A DNA stretch of 64,000 nt from Agathobaculum ammoniilyticum (GCF_025567315.1 NZ_JAOQJE010000012.1:22336-86335); one strand, 5' to 3'. Shown: positions 24,827-33,873, counted from the first letter of the stretch. Notes: generated from the letters alone by a model not told the origin. Numbers and translations are program-made.

Positions 24827-26256
24827 CAGGCGCTTGCCTCCTCTCCCACCGGATAGCCGGGGTACTGCCCCTCGCTGGTTTGACTGCCCGCAAGCACATC
24901 GCTGGCGAGCTGCGCCATATACTCCCAGGTCAGCGGGCCGATGGCGCCGGTGGCGGGCAGGCCGACCAGCGCCTGCACGACCGAGACCGCGTCGCGCGTC
25001 GCGGGGCCGAAAATACCGTCAATGCCGACGGCCGGCACCTCCGGATAGGAGCGCGCGATAATATTGATCACCTGCTGCGCCCGACGCACCTCTTCACCGC
25101 GCATGCCTTCCACCAGGAAGATCTCGGGCAGGCCGGCAAGCTCCTGTAGCCATTCCTGCTCGGGGCGGGCCGCCAGAATGGACTGGTAGGTGGAAAGCAG
25201 CTCGTTCCAGGTCGTGCGGTCCACAGCGCCGGTTTCCGGCAGGCCCATCATACGCTGATAGGCGGTAACGGCCTCGCGCGTCTGGGGGCCGAAGACGCCG
25301 TCCAGCTGATTGATCTGCCAGCGGGGGAGCTGGTCGTAATATTCTCCCGCCACGGCCAGAAAATATTGCAGAAGCTGCACGCCGGGGCCGGTCGCGCCTT
25401 CGCGCAGTTCGGTTGGAAACTGACGCGAAACATCCTCCAGCCGCAGCCCTTCGCTGTCCAGCTCGCTCAGACGTTTCACATTGTTATATATGAAGGCGAT
25501 GCGATACCAAGTGGACTTGCCGACGATCCCGTCTACCGCAAGGTTGAACTGCTGCTGGAACGCGCGCACAGCGCGCTCGGTGTCCGCGTCAAAAATTCCG
25601 TCCACGGGATAGATCTTGGGAATGTTGGGATAGTTGGTCGAGATGCGGTTGAGCCGGTTCTGGATGATGCGGACCTCCTCTGACACGTCGCCCAGCCGGA
25701 ATGTGACGCCCGGCCAGGAGCCGCCGAGGTTGGGGGCGATGGGTGCGTTGCGTACAAAGTTGATGTCGTCCCCGTAAAAGGAACGCACAATCTCCTCCGC
25801 GCTCATGCCCTGCTCGGCGAGCGGGACCGTACCCCACTGGCTCAGCCCGCCCGGGCAGGTCGTGGTCGTGCCGTTGCAGTACTGGGCGAACAGCGGCTCG
25901 ATTGCTTCGCCGCGCGTCAGATAGTTGTTGAACATATCGTCCACGATGGTGGAGATGTTCTCAAAGATATCGCGCCCAGGGACGAAGGACTGATCGTAGC
26001 GCGTGGAATTTGTGATGTCGAAATCATAGCCCTGCGCGCGGTACCATTCGGTAAACACACGGTTGAGAGCATAGGATGTCTGCGCGTAGATGTTGGCGCG
26101 GATCGCCTCCTCCGGCCAGGTGGGGTAGATCTCAGACGAGGCTACATTTTTGATATAGTCGGCAAAGGGAACGGTGATGTTCTGCGCGTTGGATGAGGGC
26201 GCGCCAAGATGCACGGTGATCGTTTCCGGAATAACGACGGGGGATTGTTCAGGCAA
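24826..26256 (-). CDS. SpoIID-like domain protein with three peptidoglycan-binding modules
   Basis: A 476-aa protein. Residues about 25-170 resemble the SpoIID/LytB domain (VPFADYIKNVASSEIYPTWP, a YAQTSYAL segment, LSQWGTVPLAEQGMSAEEI, SFYGDDI); SpoIID is a lytic transglycosylase in engulfment. Three PG_binding_1 modules follow, each marked by a DGIFDADTERAV-, DGVFGPQTREAV- or DGIFGPATRDAV-type motif. No signal peptide is seen at the N-terminus (MPEQSPVVIPE), so export or spore-coat assembly by another route is implied. It lies between an Ig-like small protein and a second peptidoglycan-binding protein. Confidence 0.8.
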   Translation of the reverse strand: MPEQSPVVIPETITVHLGAPSSNAQNITVPFADYIKNVASSEIYPTWPEEAIRANIYAQTSYALNRVFTEWYRAQGYDFDITNSTRYDQSFVPGRDIFENISTIVDDMFNNYLTRGEAIEPLFAQYCNGTTTTCPGGLSQWGTVPLAEQGMSAEEIVRSFYGDDINFVRNAPIAPNLGGSWPGVTFRLGDVSEEVRIIQNRLNRISTNYPNIPKIYPVDGIFDADTERAVRAFQQQFNLAVDGIVGKSTWYRIAFIYNNVKRLSELDSEGLRLEDVSRQFPTELREGATGPGVQLLQYFLAVAGEYYDQLPRWQINQLDGVFGPQTREAVTAYQRMMGLPETGAVDRTTWNELLSTYQSILAARPEQEWLQELAGLPEIFLVEGMRGEEVRRAQQVINIIARSYPEVPAVGIDGIFGPATRDAVSVVQALVGLPATGAIGPLTWEYMAQLASDVLAGSQTSEGQYPGYPVGEEASA

Positions 26257-26262
26257 TTTCGT

Positions 26263-26694
26263 TCACTCCTCTCCGCCCGTTTCGGAATGGTATAGCACCT
26301 GTGGGTCGCCGGTGGCGGTCAGATCGGTCTGGCTGGACGGCTGGTTTTCCTCCAGCGGGGTCAGCGCGACCGGCAGCACGGCTGGAATGCCGGGAAACAT
26401 GGGGATATGCAGAGCGGTAAGCGGCGTATAGCCCTCCTTGGCAACTTCTACGGTATAGAGGGAAAACGGCGTGCCACTGTCCGGTGTCATGGAGTTGGAC
26501 AGCGGCGGGGTGGGTAGCTCCATGGGCGGCGTCATGCCGTTCTGATCGGTGCGGACGCTGTAAAGCAGCGTCCGTTCACCGGGTTGGTCGGCTGCGGTGG
26601 ATACAGTCACGGAAGCGCCCGCGAGGGGGAGCGCGCCTAGCGCGGTCGTTACGACAACACGCAGCACGGCCGAGCTGGTAGCGGGATCGGGCAT
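26263..26694 (-). CDS. Small carboxypeptidase-regulatory-like (Ig-fold) protein
   Basis: A 143-aa protein with the look of a carboxypeptidase regulatory-like beta-sandwich: LRVVVTTALGALPLAGASVTV, then SVRTDQNGMT, then LYTVEVAKEGY. It has no signal peptide. It is followed after six bases by the SpoIID-like gene, forming a three-gene unit. Such proteins often accompany spore-wall peptidoglycan-binding proteins in Clostridia; the function is unproven. Confidence 0.65.
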   Translation of the reverse strand: MPDPATSSAVLRVVVTTALGALPLAGASVTVSTAADQPGERTLLYSVRTDQNGMTPPMELPTPPLSNSMTPDSGTPFSLYTVEVAKEGYTPLTALHIPMFPGIPAVLPVALTPLEENQPSSQTDLTATGDPQVLYHSETGGEE

Positions 26695-26735
26695 GGATAG
26701 CGACCTCCTGTATGATTGGATGGATGTGCCGGTGG

Positions 26736-27170
26736 TCAGGCCAGACGGACCTTATACTGCTTGAACCACCGGTCGAGCTGCACGATATAGGCGAAGATCT
26801 GCGGCGTGCGCATAAGCTGGCCGTACCACGGCTCGGCAAGGCTTTCCGGCCGCTCCATCAGCGCCTCCACCGCGGCATGGTCGAACAGGGCGGAGGCGAT
26901 GGATTCGCTGTCCGCGAAAATGCGGCGCACATAGTCGGCGCACAGGCGGGTATAGACCGGATGAAAGGTCTTGGGATACGGGCTTTTCTTGCGCCAGACG
27001 ATCTCCTCCGGCAGCATGGCTTCAAAGGCCTTGCGCACAACGCCCTTTTCCCGCCCGTCCAGCGCCTTGAACGCCCACGGCATATTATAAGCATATTCCA
27101 CGATGCGGTGGTCGCAGAACGGCACGCGCACCTCCAGGCCGGAATACATGCTCATGCGGTCCTTGCGGTC
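26736..27170 (-). pseudogene. asnB: asnB C-terminal fragment (codons 466-609 of the split gene)
   Basis: The fragment encodes the last 144 residues of glutamine-hydrolysing asparagine synthetase, from DRKDRMSMYSGLEVRVPF through CDHRIVEYAYN to the stop, and lacks the glutaminase and ATP-pyrophosphatase parts. The matching N-terminal portion lies at 59170-60566 on the same strand. The break falls in GAC: the GA at 27169-27170 (read on the minus strand) duplicates the GA at 59170-59171. An internal ATG at 27155 could allow a 139-residue peptide, but it would have no catalytic site. Confidence 0.9.
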
Positions 27171-27172
27171 GC

Positions 27173-27194
27173 GCAGCGTTGCGGGAGGATACGG
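27173..27194 (+). repeat. Left terminal inverted repeat of the element, 22 bp
   Basis: Begins GCAGCGTTGCGGGAGG and ends ATACGG. It is the exact reverse complement of 59146-59167. It lies two bases inside the junction with the asnB C-terminal fragment. Confidence 0.9.
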
Positions 27195-27224
27195 GAGCCT
27201 CTGGAAAAAAGGTCGAAAAAAAGC

Positions 27225-27253
27225 TATACAGCCGGACGGAAAAATGGTATGCT
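27225..27253 (+). promoter_or_regulatory. Probable promoter of xpt
   Basis: TATACA (27225-27230), a 17-base spacer and TGGTATGCT with TATGCT at 27248-27253. The leader to the start codon is only about 40 bases, too short for a purine riboswitch. Confidence 0.55.
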
Positions 27254-27296
27254 TTATAACAAAGATACTTCAGTACGGACAAGGAAGAACGCGACC

Positions 27297-27875
27297 ATGG
27301 AACTTTTGAAAGAACGGATCAGAAAAGACGGTGTGATCAAAGAGGGTAATGTGCTCAAGGTTGACAATTTCCTCAATCATCAAATGGATATCGGTCTGTT
27401 TAACGAGATCGGCAGGGAGTTCAAGCGCCGGTTTGCGGACGAGCGGATCGATAAGATCCTGACGATCGAGGCCTCCGGCATCGGCATTGCGGCGATCGCG
27501 GCGCAGTATTTCGGCGTACCCGTTGTATTCGCCAAAAAAGCGCAGTCGATCAACCTGGACGGGACCATGTTGTCCGCGCCGGTCGAATCGTTTACCCACA
27601 AGCGCCGGTATGAGGTCATTGTTGCCAGCCGCTTCCTGCGGCCCGGGGAAAACATCCTGATTATCGACGATTTCCTGGCCAATGGCTGCGCGGCCATGGG
27701 CCTGTGCCAGATTGTCGAGGCCGCGCACGCGCGCGTGGCCGGTATTGGCATCGTGATCGAAAAGGGCTTCCAGTGCGGTGGAAAGCTGCTGCGGGAAAAG
27801 GGGCTGCGCGTGGAATCTCTCGCCATCGTGGACGGGATGGATGCGGCAACCCAGACCGTGCAGTTCCGCGACTGA
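27297..27875 (+). CDS. xpt: Xanthine phosphoribosyltransferase
   Basis: A 192-aa purine-salvage enzyme converting xanthine and PRPP to XMP. The phosphoribosyltransferase fold shows NFLNHQMD near residue 25, EASGIGIA, and the PRPP-binding motif LIIDDFLANGCA near residue 120. The length is that of Bacillus Xpt. AAGGAAG precedes the ATG. It is the first gene inside the left end of the 32-kb element and is followed by a long hairpin and a purine permease. Confidence 0.92.
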   Translation: MELLKERIRKDGVIKEGNVLKVDNFLNHQMDIGLFNEIGREFKRRFADERIDKILTIEASGIGIAAIAAQYFGVPVVFAKKAQSINLDGTMLSAPVESFTHKRRYEVIVASRFLRPGENILIIDDFLANGCAAMGLCQIVEAAHARVAGIGIVIEKGFQCGGKLLREKGLRVESLAIVDGMDAATQTVQFRD

Positions 27876-27886
27876 GCGCGCTGCAG

Positions 27887-27938
27887 GGACCGTATGAAAA
27901 AAACCGGCTGGATTCAGCCGGTTTTTTTCATACGGTCC
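27887..27938 (+). terminator. Terminator of xpt with a perfect 24-bp stem
   Basis: The arms 27887-27910 and 27915-27938 are exactly complementary around a GATT loop. The inner part is the usual GC stem with A and T runs; the outer ten pairs (GGACCGTATG) extend it. Confidence 0.9.
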
Positions 27939-28063
27939 GGTAAGACGCACCGAAATGCAGACGGGATATGGCAAAAAAGGCCAACGCGGCCGGATTTTGG
28001 GCGGCCGGACTTGAACCAAATGTAGAAAATGCGGGATTTGGACAAAAAATTGTCAAACTGAGT

Positions 28064-28091
28064 GGGACAAAACAGGGATATTTGTTATAAT
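28064..28091 (+). promoter_or_regulatory. Probable promoter of the purine permease gene
   Basis: GGGACA (28064-28069), 16-base spacer and TGTTATAAT with TATAAT at 28086-28091. A GACA-AAAAAT-TGTC dyad lies just upstream (about 28041-28054). Confidence 0.55.
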
Positions 28092-28130
28092 GGGGGTATC
28101 ATTTCACTAAATCAAAACAGGGAGGACAAT

Positions 28131-29549
28131 ATGGAAAACGAAAAGAAGGAGCAATCCTTTTTCGGGCCGTATAACTTCACGGCCAAAATCCCGCTGGGGC
28201 AGGCGATTCCGCTGGGGCTGCAGCATGTGCTGGCGATGTTCGTCGGCAACCTGACCCCCATCCTGATCATCACCAGCGCGTGCGCCGCGATGAGCGACGC
28301 GGAGCAGTTCGCGGCGGTCCAGGTGTCGCTGCTGCAGAATGCAATGCTGGTGGCGGGTATCGTCACGCTGGTACAGCTTTTCTCGATCGGGCCGGTGGGC
28401 GGCAAGGTGCCGATCATCATGGGTACCAGCTCGGGCTTTATTGGCGTGTTTCAGAGCGTGGCGCAGGTGATGGGCGGCGGCATCCTCGCCTATGGTGCGA
28501 TGATGGGCGCGTCCATCATCGGCGGATTGTTTGAAGGCGTGCTGGGCTTTTTCCTCAAGCCGTTGCGCCGGTTTTTCCCCGCGGTCGTCACGGGTACGGT
28601 CGTGCTGTCCATCGGCCTGTCGTTGATCAGCGTGGGCGTGGCCTCGTTCGGCGGCGGCAGCTCGGCGCAGGACTACGGCTCGGTGGAAAACCTGCTGGTG
28701 GCGCTGGCCGTGCTGGTGGTCATCCTGGTGCTCAAGCACTGTTCGAAGGGCATGCTGAGCTACTCCTGCATCCTGATCGGCATTATCGTTGGCTATGTGA
28801 TCTGCGCGGTGCTGCCGTTGTTCCTGCCCACGACAGGGGTAACGGCCGAGGGCGTGGAGTACACTAAGGCGTGGGTGCTCAACTGGGACAAGGTTGCCCA
28901 GGCAAGCTGGTTCGCGGTGCCTGAGCTCATGCCGGTGCCGGTCGTGTTCGACGTGCGTGCGATCGCGCCGGTGATGATTATGTTCATCGTTACCGCGGTG
29001 GAGACTGTGGGCGACATTTCCGGCGTGATGGAGGGCGGCATGGGCCGCGAGGCGACCGATAAGGAGCTTTCCGGCGGCATCGTGTGCGACGGGCTTGGCT
29101 CCTCGTTCGCGGCGGTATTCGGCGTGCTGCCGAATACCTCGTTCAGCCAGAACGTGGGCTTGGTCACGATGACCAAGATCGTCAACCGTTTCGCGCTCGC
29201 GTGCGGCGCGGTGTTCCTCATCCTGTGCGGCCTGCTGCCCAAGCTGGCGGCGCTGGTGTCGATCATGCCGCAGAGCGTGCTGGGCGGTGCGGCGGTCATG
29301 ATGTTTTCGTCCATCGTGATGAGTGGCATCCAGCTCATCACCCGCGAGCCGCTGACCGCGCGCAATATGACCATTGTTTCGGTCGCGCTCGGCCTAGGCT
29401 ACGGCCTGGGCGCGAATACCGCGGTCCTGGCGGGGCTGCCGCAGGCGGTGCAGCTCATTTTCGGCGGCTCGGGCATCGTACCCGCGGCGTTCGTGGCGAT
29501 TTTGCTAAACGTGCTGCTGCCCCAGGAGAAAAAAGAGGAAAACGCATAG
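28131..29549 (+). CDS. NCS2-family xanthine/uracil permease
   Basis: A 472-aa integral membrane nucleobase symporter with about 14 helices. It starts at the ATG at 28131 after GGGAGGA. NCS2 features include GLQHVLAMFVGNLTP near residue 25, the central ETVGDISGV segment with the substrate-binding glutamate, and the GVLPNTSFSQNVGL motif near residue 325. Xanthine or urate is the likely substrate because it sits between xpt and xanthine-dehydrogenase-type genes; the sequence alone cannot separate them. Confidence 0.9.
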   Translation: MENEKKEQSFFGPYNFTAKIPLGQAIPLGLQHVLAMFVGNLTPILIITSACAAMSDAEQFAAVQVSLLQNAMLVAGIVTLVQLFSIGPVGGKVPIIMGTSSGFIGVFQSVAQVMGGGILAYGAMMGASIIGGLFEGVLGFFLKPLRRFFPAVVTGTVVLSIGLSLISVGVASFGGGSSAQDYGSVENLLVALAVLVVILVLKHCSKGMLSYSCILIGIIVGYVICAVLPLFLPTTGVTAEGVEYTKAWVLNWDKVAQASWFAVPELMPVPVVFDVRAIAPVMIMFIVTAVETVGDISGVMEGGMGREATDKELSGGIVCDGLGSSFAAVFGVLPNTSFSQNVGLVTMTKIVNRFALACGAVFLILCGLLPKLAALVSIMPQSVLGGAAVMMFSSIVMSGIQLITREPLTARNMTIVSVALGLGYGLGANTAVLAGLPQAVQLIFGGSGIVPAAFVAILLNVLLPQEKKEENA

Positions 29550-29574
29550 GCTTTTTCCCGTAGGCACAGAGGAT

Positions 29575-29610
29575 ACCGGCTTCCGGCGCACAGGCGCGCC
29601 GGAAGCCGGT
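29575..29610 (+). terminator. Hairpin after the purine permease gene
   Basis: A perfect 15-bp GC-rich stem (ACCGGCTTCCGGCGC and complement), six-base loop. No T run follows, so termination may be incomplete. Confidence 0.55.
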
Positions 29611-29666
29611 TGTGCGTCAGGGAGACGTTGTTATTGACAAAGGATAACGAAAAAGCGCGCGGCAAA

Positions 29667-29695
29667 TTGTTTTTTGCGCGCGCACATGCTATGAT
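29667..29695 (+). promoter_or_regulatory. Extended -10 promoter of the molybdenum hydroxylase operon
   Basis: TTGTTT (29667-29672), a 17-base spacer and TGCTATGAT with TATGAT at 29690-29695. Confidence 0.65.
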
Positions 29696-29726
29696 AAGCA
29701 CATCAGACCATACGGAGGGAACAGCT

Positions 29727-30521
29727 TTGTTGACGATCGGGCAATATGTCAGGCCGGAGAGCCTGGACGAAGCGTACGCGCTTTGTCAGAAAAAAAGCAG
29801 CGTAGTGCTGGGCGGTATGCTCTGGCTCAAGATGCAACACAGGAGTGTTGGGACGGCAATCGACCTGTGCGGGCTTGGGCTGGACCGGATCGAAGAGACA
29901 GAAACGGGATACCGCATCGGTGCGATGGTCCCTCTGCGCGCGCTCGAGACGCACGCGGGCCTGGCCGTGCTGACGCAGGGTGCGATGGCCGAGGCGCTGC
30001 GCCATATTGTGGGCGTGCAGTTCCGCAACTGCGCCACCGTGGGCGGCAGCCTGTGGGGACGGTTCGGTTTTTCGGACGTACTGACGCTGTTTCTCGCGCT
30101 GGACGCGGCGGTCACGCTGCATCATGCGGGCGAAATGCCGCTTGCGGACTTTGCTGCGCTGCCGCGCGTCACGCGGGATATTTTGACGCACGTCACCCTC
30201 CCCAAAGCGTCGCAGCGGGCGGTTTATCTGTCCCAGCGCAACATCTCGACCGACTTCCCTGTGCTGGCCGTGGCGCTCAGCGAGCGGGACGGCCGGTATA
30301 CATGCGCCGTTGGCGCGCGCCCCATGCCCGCCGCGGCGTTTGCGGACGAGAAAGGCGCGCTTGCACAGGGTATCACAGAGGACAGCGCGCGCGCGTTTGC
30401 GGCCGATATCGCTGCCCGAGCGGTGCTGGGCGGCAACCTGCGCGCGGGAGCGGATTACCGCTGTGCGGTCTGCGAGGTACTGGTGCGCCGCGCGGCACTC
30501 GCGCTCAGTAAGGAGGGATAA
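29727..30521 (+). CDS. xdhB: Xanthine dehydrogenase-family FAD-binding subunit
   Basis: A 264-aa FAD subunit of a three-component molybdenum hydroxylase. VGVQFRNCATVGGSLWGRFGFSD is split over the FAD-binding signature of the family (TVGGSLWGRF), and the C-terminal CO-dehydrogenase-type FAD domain follows. It passes electrons from the iron-sulfur subunit to an acceptor. The TTG at 29727 is chosen because GGAGGGA (29713-29719) is spaced seven bases away; longer in-frame versions begin before the promoter. Confidence 0.87.
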   Translation: MLTIGQYVRPESLDEAYALCQKKSSVVLGGMLWLKMQHRSVGTAIDLCGLGLDRIEETETGYRIGAMVPLRALETHAGLAVLTQGAMAEALRHIVGVQFRNCATVGGSLWGRFGFSDVLTLFLALDAAVTLHHAGEMPLADFAALPRVTRDILTHVTLPKASQRAVYLSQRNISTDFPVLAVALSERDGRYTCAVGARPMPAAAFADEKGALAQGITEDSARAFAADIAARAVLGGNLRAGADYRCAVCEVLVRRAALALSKEG

Positions 30522-30524
30522 GGC

Positions 30525-30989
30525 ATGGAGATCAAACTGACGCTCAACGGCAGGTCGCTGACCGCGTCCATCGGCGCGGATACCCTGCTGATCGACCTGG
30601 TGCGCGACCATGGCTGCTATTCGGTCAAGCGCGGGTGCGAGACCGCCAACTGCGGCCTTTGCACCGTACTGCTGGACGGTACGCCTGTACTGTCGTGCAG
30701 CGTGCTCGCCGCGCGCGTGGCGGGGCGCCATGTGCAGACCCTTGAGGGTCTGCAGGAGGAAGCTGCGGACTTTGTCGGCTTTATCGCCGACCAGGGCGCG
30801 GAGCAGTGCGGCTTCTGCAACCCGGGCTTTGTGATGAACACCATCGCGCTGCTGCGAGAGAACCACGACCCGACCGACGACGAGATCCGCGCCTATCTTG
30901 CGGGCAACCTGTGCCGCTGCTCGGGGTATGAGGGGCAACTGCGCGGCATCCGAGCGTATCTGGACAGCCGGAAGGAGGCGCGGGCATGA
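30525..30989 (+). CDS. xdhC: Xanthine dehydrogenase-family 2Fe-2S subunit
   Basis: A 154-aa subunit with two 2Fe-2S clusters. The plant-type N-terminal cluster uses CETANCGLC and a downstream C, and the C-terminal four-helix domain uses QCGFCNPGF and NLCRCSGY. It links the molybdenum centre to FAD. It begins three bases after the FAD subunit and overlaps the molybdenum subunit by four bases. Confidence 0.93.
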   Translation: MEIKLTLNGRSLTASIGADTLLIDLVRDHGCYSVKRGCETANCGLCTVLLDGTPVLSCSVLAARVAGRHVQTLEGLQEEAADFVGFIADQGAEQCGFCNPGFVMNTIALLRENHDPTDDEIRAYLAGNLCRCSGYEGQLRGIRAYLDSRKEARA

Positions 30990-33286
30990 GTGAGAACCGC
31001 TTCCGCGTGGTGAATCAGCCCGTGCGCAAAAAGGACGCCATGCAGCTCCTGCTTGGCAGGCCCGCCTATGTGGACGACGTGACCCCGCATGACTGCTTGG
31101 TGGTCAAGGTGCTGCGCTCGCCGCACGCCCACGCGCTGATCGAGGAGATCAATACGGACATTGCGCGCAAGGTGCCGGGCATCGAGTGCATTTTCACCTA
31201 CAAGGATGTGCCGCAAAAACGCTTTACTATGGCGGGGCAGACCTTCCCCGAGCCGTCGCCCTACGACCGGCTGATCCTCGACCGGCGCGTGCGCTTCGTG
31301 GGCGACGCGGTGGCGGTCGTCGCGGGCGAAACCGAAAAAGTGGTGGATAAGGCGCTGGAGCTTATCAAAGTGAAGTATCAGGTGCTTGAGCCGCTGCTTG
31401 ACTTCCGCGCGGCCAAGGATAACGCAATTCTCGTGCATCCGGAGGAGAACTGGCGCTCGCTCTGTCCGGTCGGGGCGGACAACCGGCGCAACCTGTGCGC
31501 GAGCGACATCTGCGGCGACGGGAACGTGGACGCGGTGCTGGCCAGCTGCGACGAGGTCGTGGATCGCGTCTACCACACCAAGGCCTGCCAGCAGGCCATG
31601 ATGGAGACTTTCCGCACTTACACTGAGATCGACCACTACGGCCGCCTGCACATCGTGTCCTCCACGCAGATCGTGTTCCATGTGCGGCGCATCATCGCCA
31701 ACGCCTTGGACATCCCCAAGAGCAAAATCCACGTCGAGAAGCCGCGCATCGGCGGCGGCTTCGGCGCGAAGCAGACGGTCGTGGCCGAGGTGTACCCTGC
31801 GCTCGTCACGTGGAAAACCGGCAAGCCTGCCAAGATGATCTACTCCCGCGAGGAGTGCCAGATCGCCGGCTCGCCGCGTCACGAGATGGAGGTGCATGTG
31901 CGCGTGGGCGCAAATAAGGACGGCGTGATCCGCGCGATTGACGTATACACCCTGTCCAACACGGGCGCGTTCGGCGAGCACGGCCCGACCACGGTCGGCC
32001 TGTCCGGCCATAAATCCATCCCGCTGTACACAGGCAATCTCGAGGCGTTCCGCTTCGCCTACGACGTAGTGTATACCAACGTGCAGGCCGCGGGTGCGTA
32101 CCGCGGCTACGGCGCGACGCAGGGCATCTTCGCGGTCGAGAGCGCGGTCAGCGAGCTGGCGGCGCGGCTGGGTATCGACCCGGTTGCGATCCGCGAAAAG
32201 AACATGGTGCGCGAGGGCCAGGTCATGGCCGCGTACTACAACGAGCCGGCGAGCGCTTGCGCGCTCGACCGCTGCATGGCGCGCTGCAAGGAGCTGTTCG
32301 GCTGGGACGGAAAATACCCCGTGCGCGACATGGGGAATGGTAAGGTGCGCGCCGCGGGCGTGGCCATGGCCATGCAAGGCTCGGGTATCTCGGGCGTGGA
32401 CGTGGGCTCCGCGACCCTCAAGCTGAGCGACGAGGGCTTCTATAACCTGATGATCGGCGCGGCGGACATGGGTACGGGCTGCGACACCATCCTCGCCCAG
32501 ATGGCGGCCGAGTGCCTGGACTGCTCGGTGGACGATATCACGGTGTTCGGCGCGGACTCGGACGCATCGCCCTACGACTCGGGCTCGTATGCGTCCTCGA
32601 CCACCTACGTCACTGGCAAGGCGGTCGAAAAGGCGTGCAGCCAGCTCAAGGAGAACATCTGCGCGGTCGCGGCGGACCTGCTGGGCTGCGCGGCAGACGG
32701 GCTGGAATTCGCGGGCCGCACGGTGCGCAAGCTGGACGGCACGGGCGAGGTCACGCTGTTCGACATTGCGACCAAGTCCATGTGCGGCAACGGCACAGCG
32801 GTCGAAGCCACGGCCTCGCACTCCTCGCCGGTTTCGCCCCCGCCGTTTATGGTGGGCATGGTTGAGATCGAGCTGGACACCGAAACCGGCCAGGTAGACG
32901 TTTTAGATTACACCGCGGTCGTGGACTGCGGCACGCCGGTCAACCCCAGCCTCGCGCGGGTGCAGACCGAGGGCGGCATCGTGCAGGGCATCGGCATGGC
33001 GCTTTTCGAGGACGTGACCTACGAGCCGACTGGACGCATCATGGAAAATTCGCTGATGCAGTACAAGCTCCCCACCCGTCTGGACATGGGCAGACTGCAT
33101 GTGGAGTTTGAATCCAGCTACGAGCCGACCGGCCCGTTCGGCGCCAAGTCGATCGGCGAGATCGTCATCAACACGCCCTCGCCCGCGATCGCGCACGCGA
33201 TCTACAACGCCACCGGCGTGTGGCACCGCGAGCTGCCTATCACGCCGGAAAAGGTGCTGCGGGGCATCCGGCGCGGGCAGGCATGA
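30986..33286 (+). CDS. xdhA: Xanthine dehydrogenase-family molybdopterin-binding subunit
   Basis: A 766-aa catalytic subunit binding the molybdenum cofactor, normal length for the family. KPRIGGGFGAKQ near residue 255 is the cofactor-binding glycine motif, AGAYRGYGATQG a second contact, and GPFGAKSIGEIV near the C-terminus contains the catalytic glutamate. The association with xpt and a purine permease points to hypoxanthine, xanthine or a related purine as substrate. Other hydroxylases such as nicotinate or aldehyde oxidoreductase cannot be excluded. Confidence 0.9.
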   Translation: MSENRFRVVNQPVRKKDAMQLLLGRPAYVDDVTPHDCLVVKVLRSPHAHALIEEINTDIARKVPGIECIFTYKDVPQKRFTMAGQTFPEPSPYDRLILDRRVRFVGDAVAVVAGETEKVVDKALELIKVKYQVLEPLLDFRAAKDNAILVHPEENWRSLCPVGADNRRNLCASDICGDGNVDAVLASCDEVVDRVYHTKACQQAMMETFRTYTEIDHYGRLHIVSSTQIVFHVRRIIANALDIPKSKIHVEKPRIGGGFGAKQTVVAEVYPALVTWKTGKPAKMIYSREECQIAGSPRHEMEVHVRVGANKDGVIRAIDVYTLSNTGAFGEHGPTTVGLSGHKSIPLYTGNLEAFRFAYDVVYTNVQAAGAYRGYGATQGIFAVESAVSELAARLGIDPVAIREKNMVREGQVMAAYYNEPASACALDRCMARCKELFGWDGKYPVRDMGNGKVRAAGVAMAMQGSGISGVDVGSATLKLSDEGFYNLMIGAADMGTGCDTILAQMAAECLDCSVDDITVFGADSDASPYDSGSYASSTTYVTGKAVEKACSQLKENICAVAADLLGCAADGLEFAGRTVRKLDGTGEVTLFDIATKSMCGNGTAVEATASHSSPVSPPPFMVGMVEIELDTETGQVDVLDYTAVVDCGTPVNPSLARVQTEGGIVQGIGMALFEDVTYEPTGRIMENSLMQYKLPTRLDMGRLHVEFESSYEPTGPFGAKSIGEIVINTPSPAIAHAIYNATGVWHRELPITPEKVLRGIRRGQA

Positions 33287-33873
33287 CGCATATCCTGTTT
33301 CTTGCGGGCGGGAGCGGCCGCCGCTTTGGGGAAAACAAGCTGCTGTATCCATTAGAGGGCAGGCCGCTCTACCGTCACGGGCTGGACATGCTCGCTTCGC
33401 TTGCCAAAACGCGGGACGACTGTACGCTGGCCGTGGTCTCGCGGTACGGCGCGGTGCTGGACGGCGCGCGGGCACTGGGCGTGCGCGCTGTGTACAGTCC
33501 GGATAGTGAAAATGGCCTGTCCTGCACCATCCGCGCGGGACTGGACGCGCTTGCGCTGCAGGCGGGCGATTTCGTCGCCTTTGTCGTAGCCGATCAGCCG
33601 TACCTGACCGCTTCCACCATGGCACGCCTGCTGGATGCGGCCCGACCGGGCGTACCCTGCGCGCGCGTGTGCTGCGGCGGACGGCTGGGCAACCCCGCGC
33701 TGTTCGCCGCAGCGCTTGTGTCCGGCCTGTACGCGCTCACAGGCGACGAGGGCGGCCGCGCGTTGCTCCGGCGGCCGGACTGCGTGCTCGTCCCTGCGGA
33801 CAGCGCGCGCGAATTGTATGATGTTGATACAAAAAGCCAGCTCCCTTTCCTGGAAAAGCAAACCAAGGCATGA
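33283..33873 (+). CDS. mocA: MocA-like molybdenum cofactor cytidylyltransferase
   Basis: A 196-aa nucleotidyltransferase beginning THILFLAGGSGRRFGENKLL, the CTP/GTP-binding loop of MobA/MocA proteins, with a central VVADQPYLT segment that would bind the metal. MocA makes the cytosine-dinucleotide form of the cofactor used by xanthine-dehydrogenase-family enzymes, which fits the four-base overlap with xdhA. MobA activity (GTP) is less likely in this context. Confidence 0.85.
   Translation: MTHILFLAGGSGRRFGENKLLYPLEGRPLYRHGLDMLASLAKTRDDCTLAVVSRYGAVLDGARALGVRAVYSPDSENGLSCTIRAGLDALALQAGDFVAFVVADQPYLTASTMARLLDAARPGVPCARVCCGGRLGNPALFAAALVSGLYALTGDEGGRALLRRPDCVLVPADSARELYDVDTKSQLPFLEKQTKA

Noticed and set aside
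27876..28130. A possible purine riboswitch before the permease gene
   Set aside because: The conserved core of purine riboswitches was not found between the xpt terminator and the permease start, and the xpt leader is too short.
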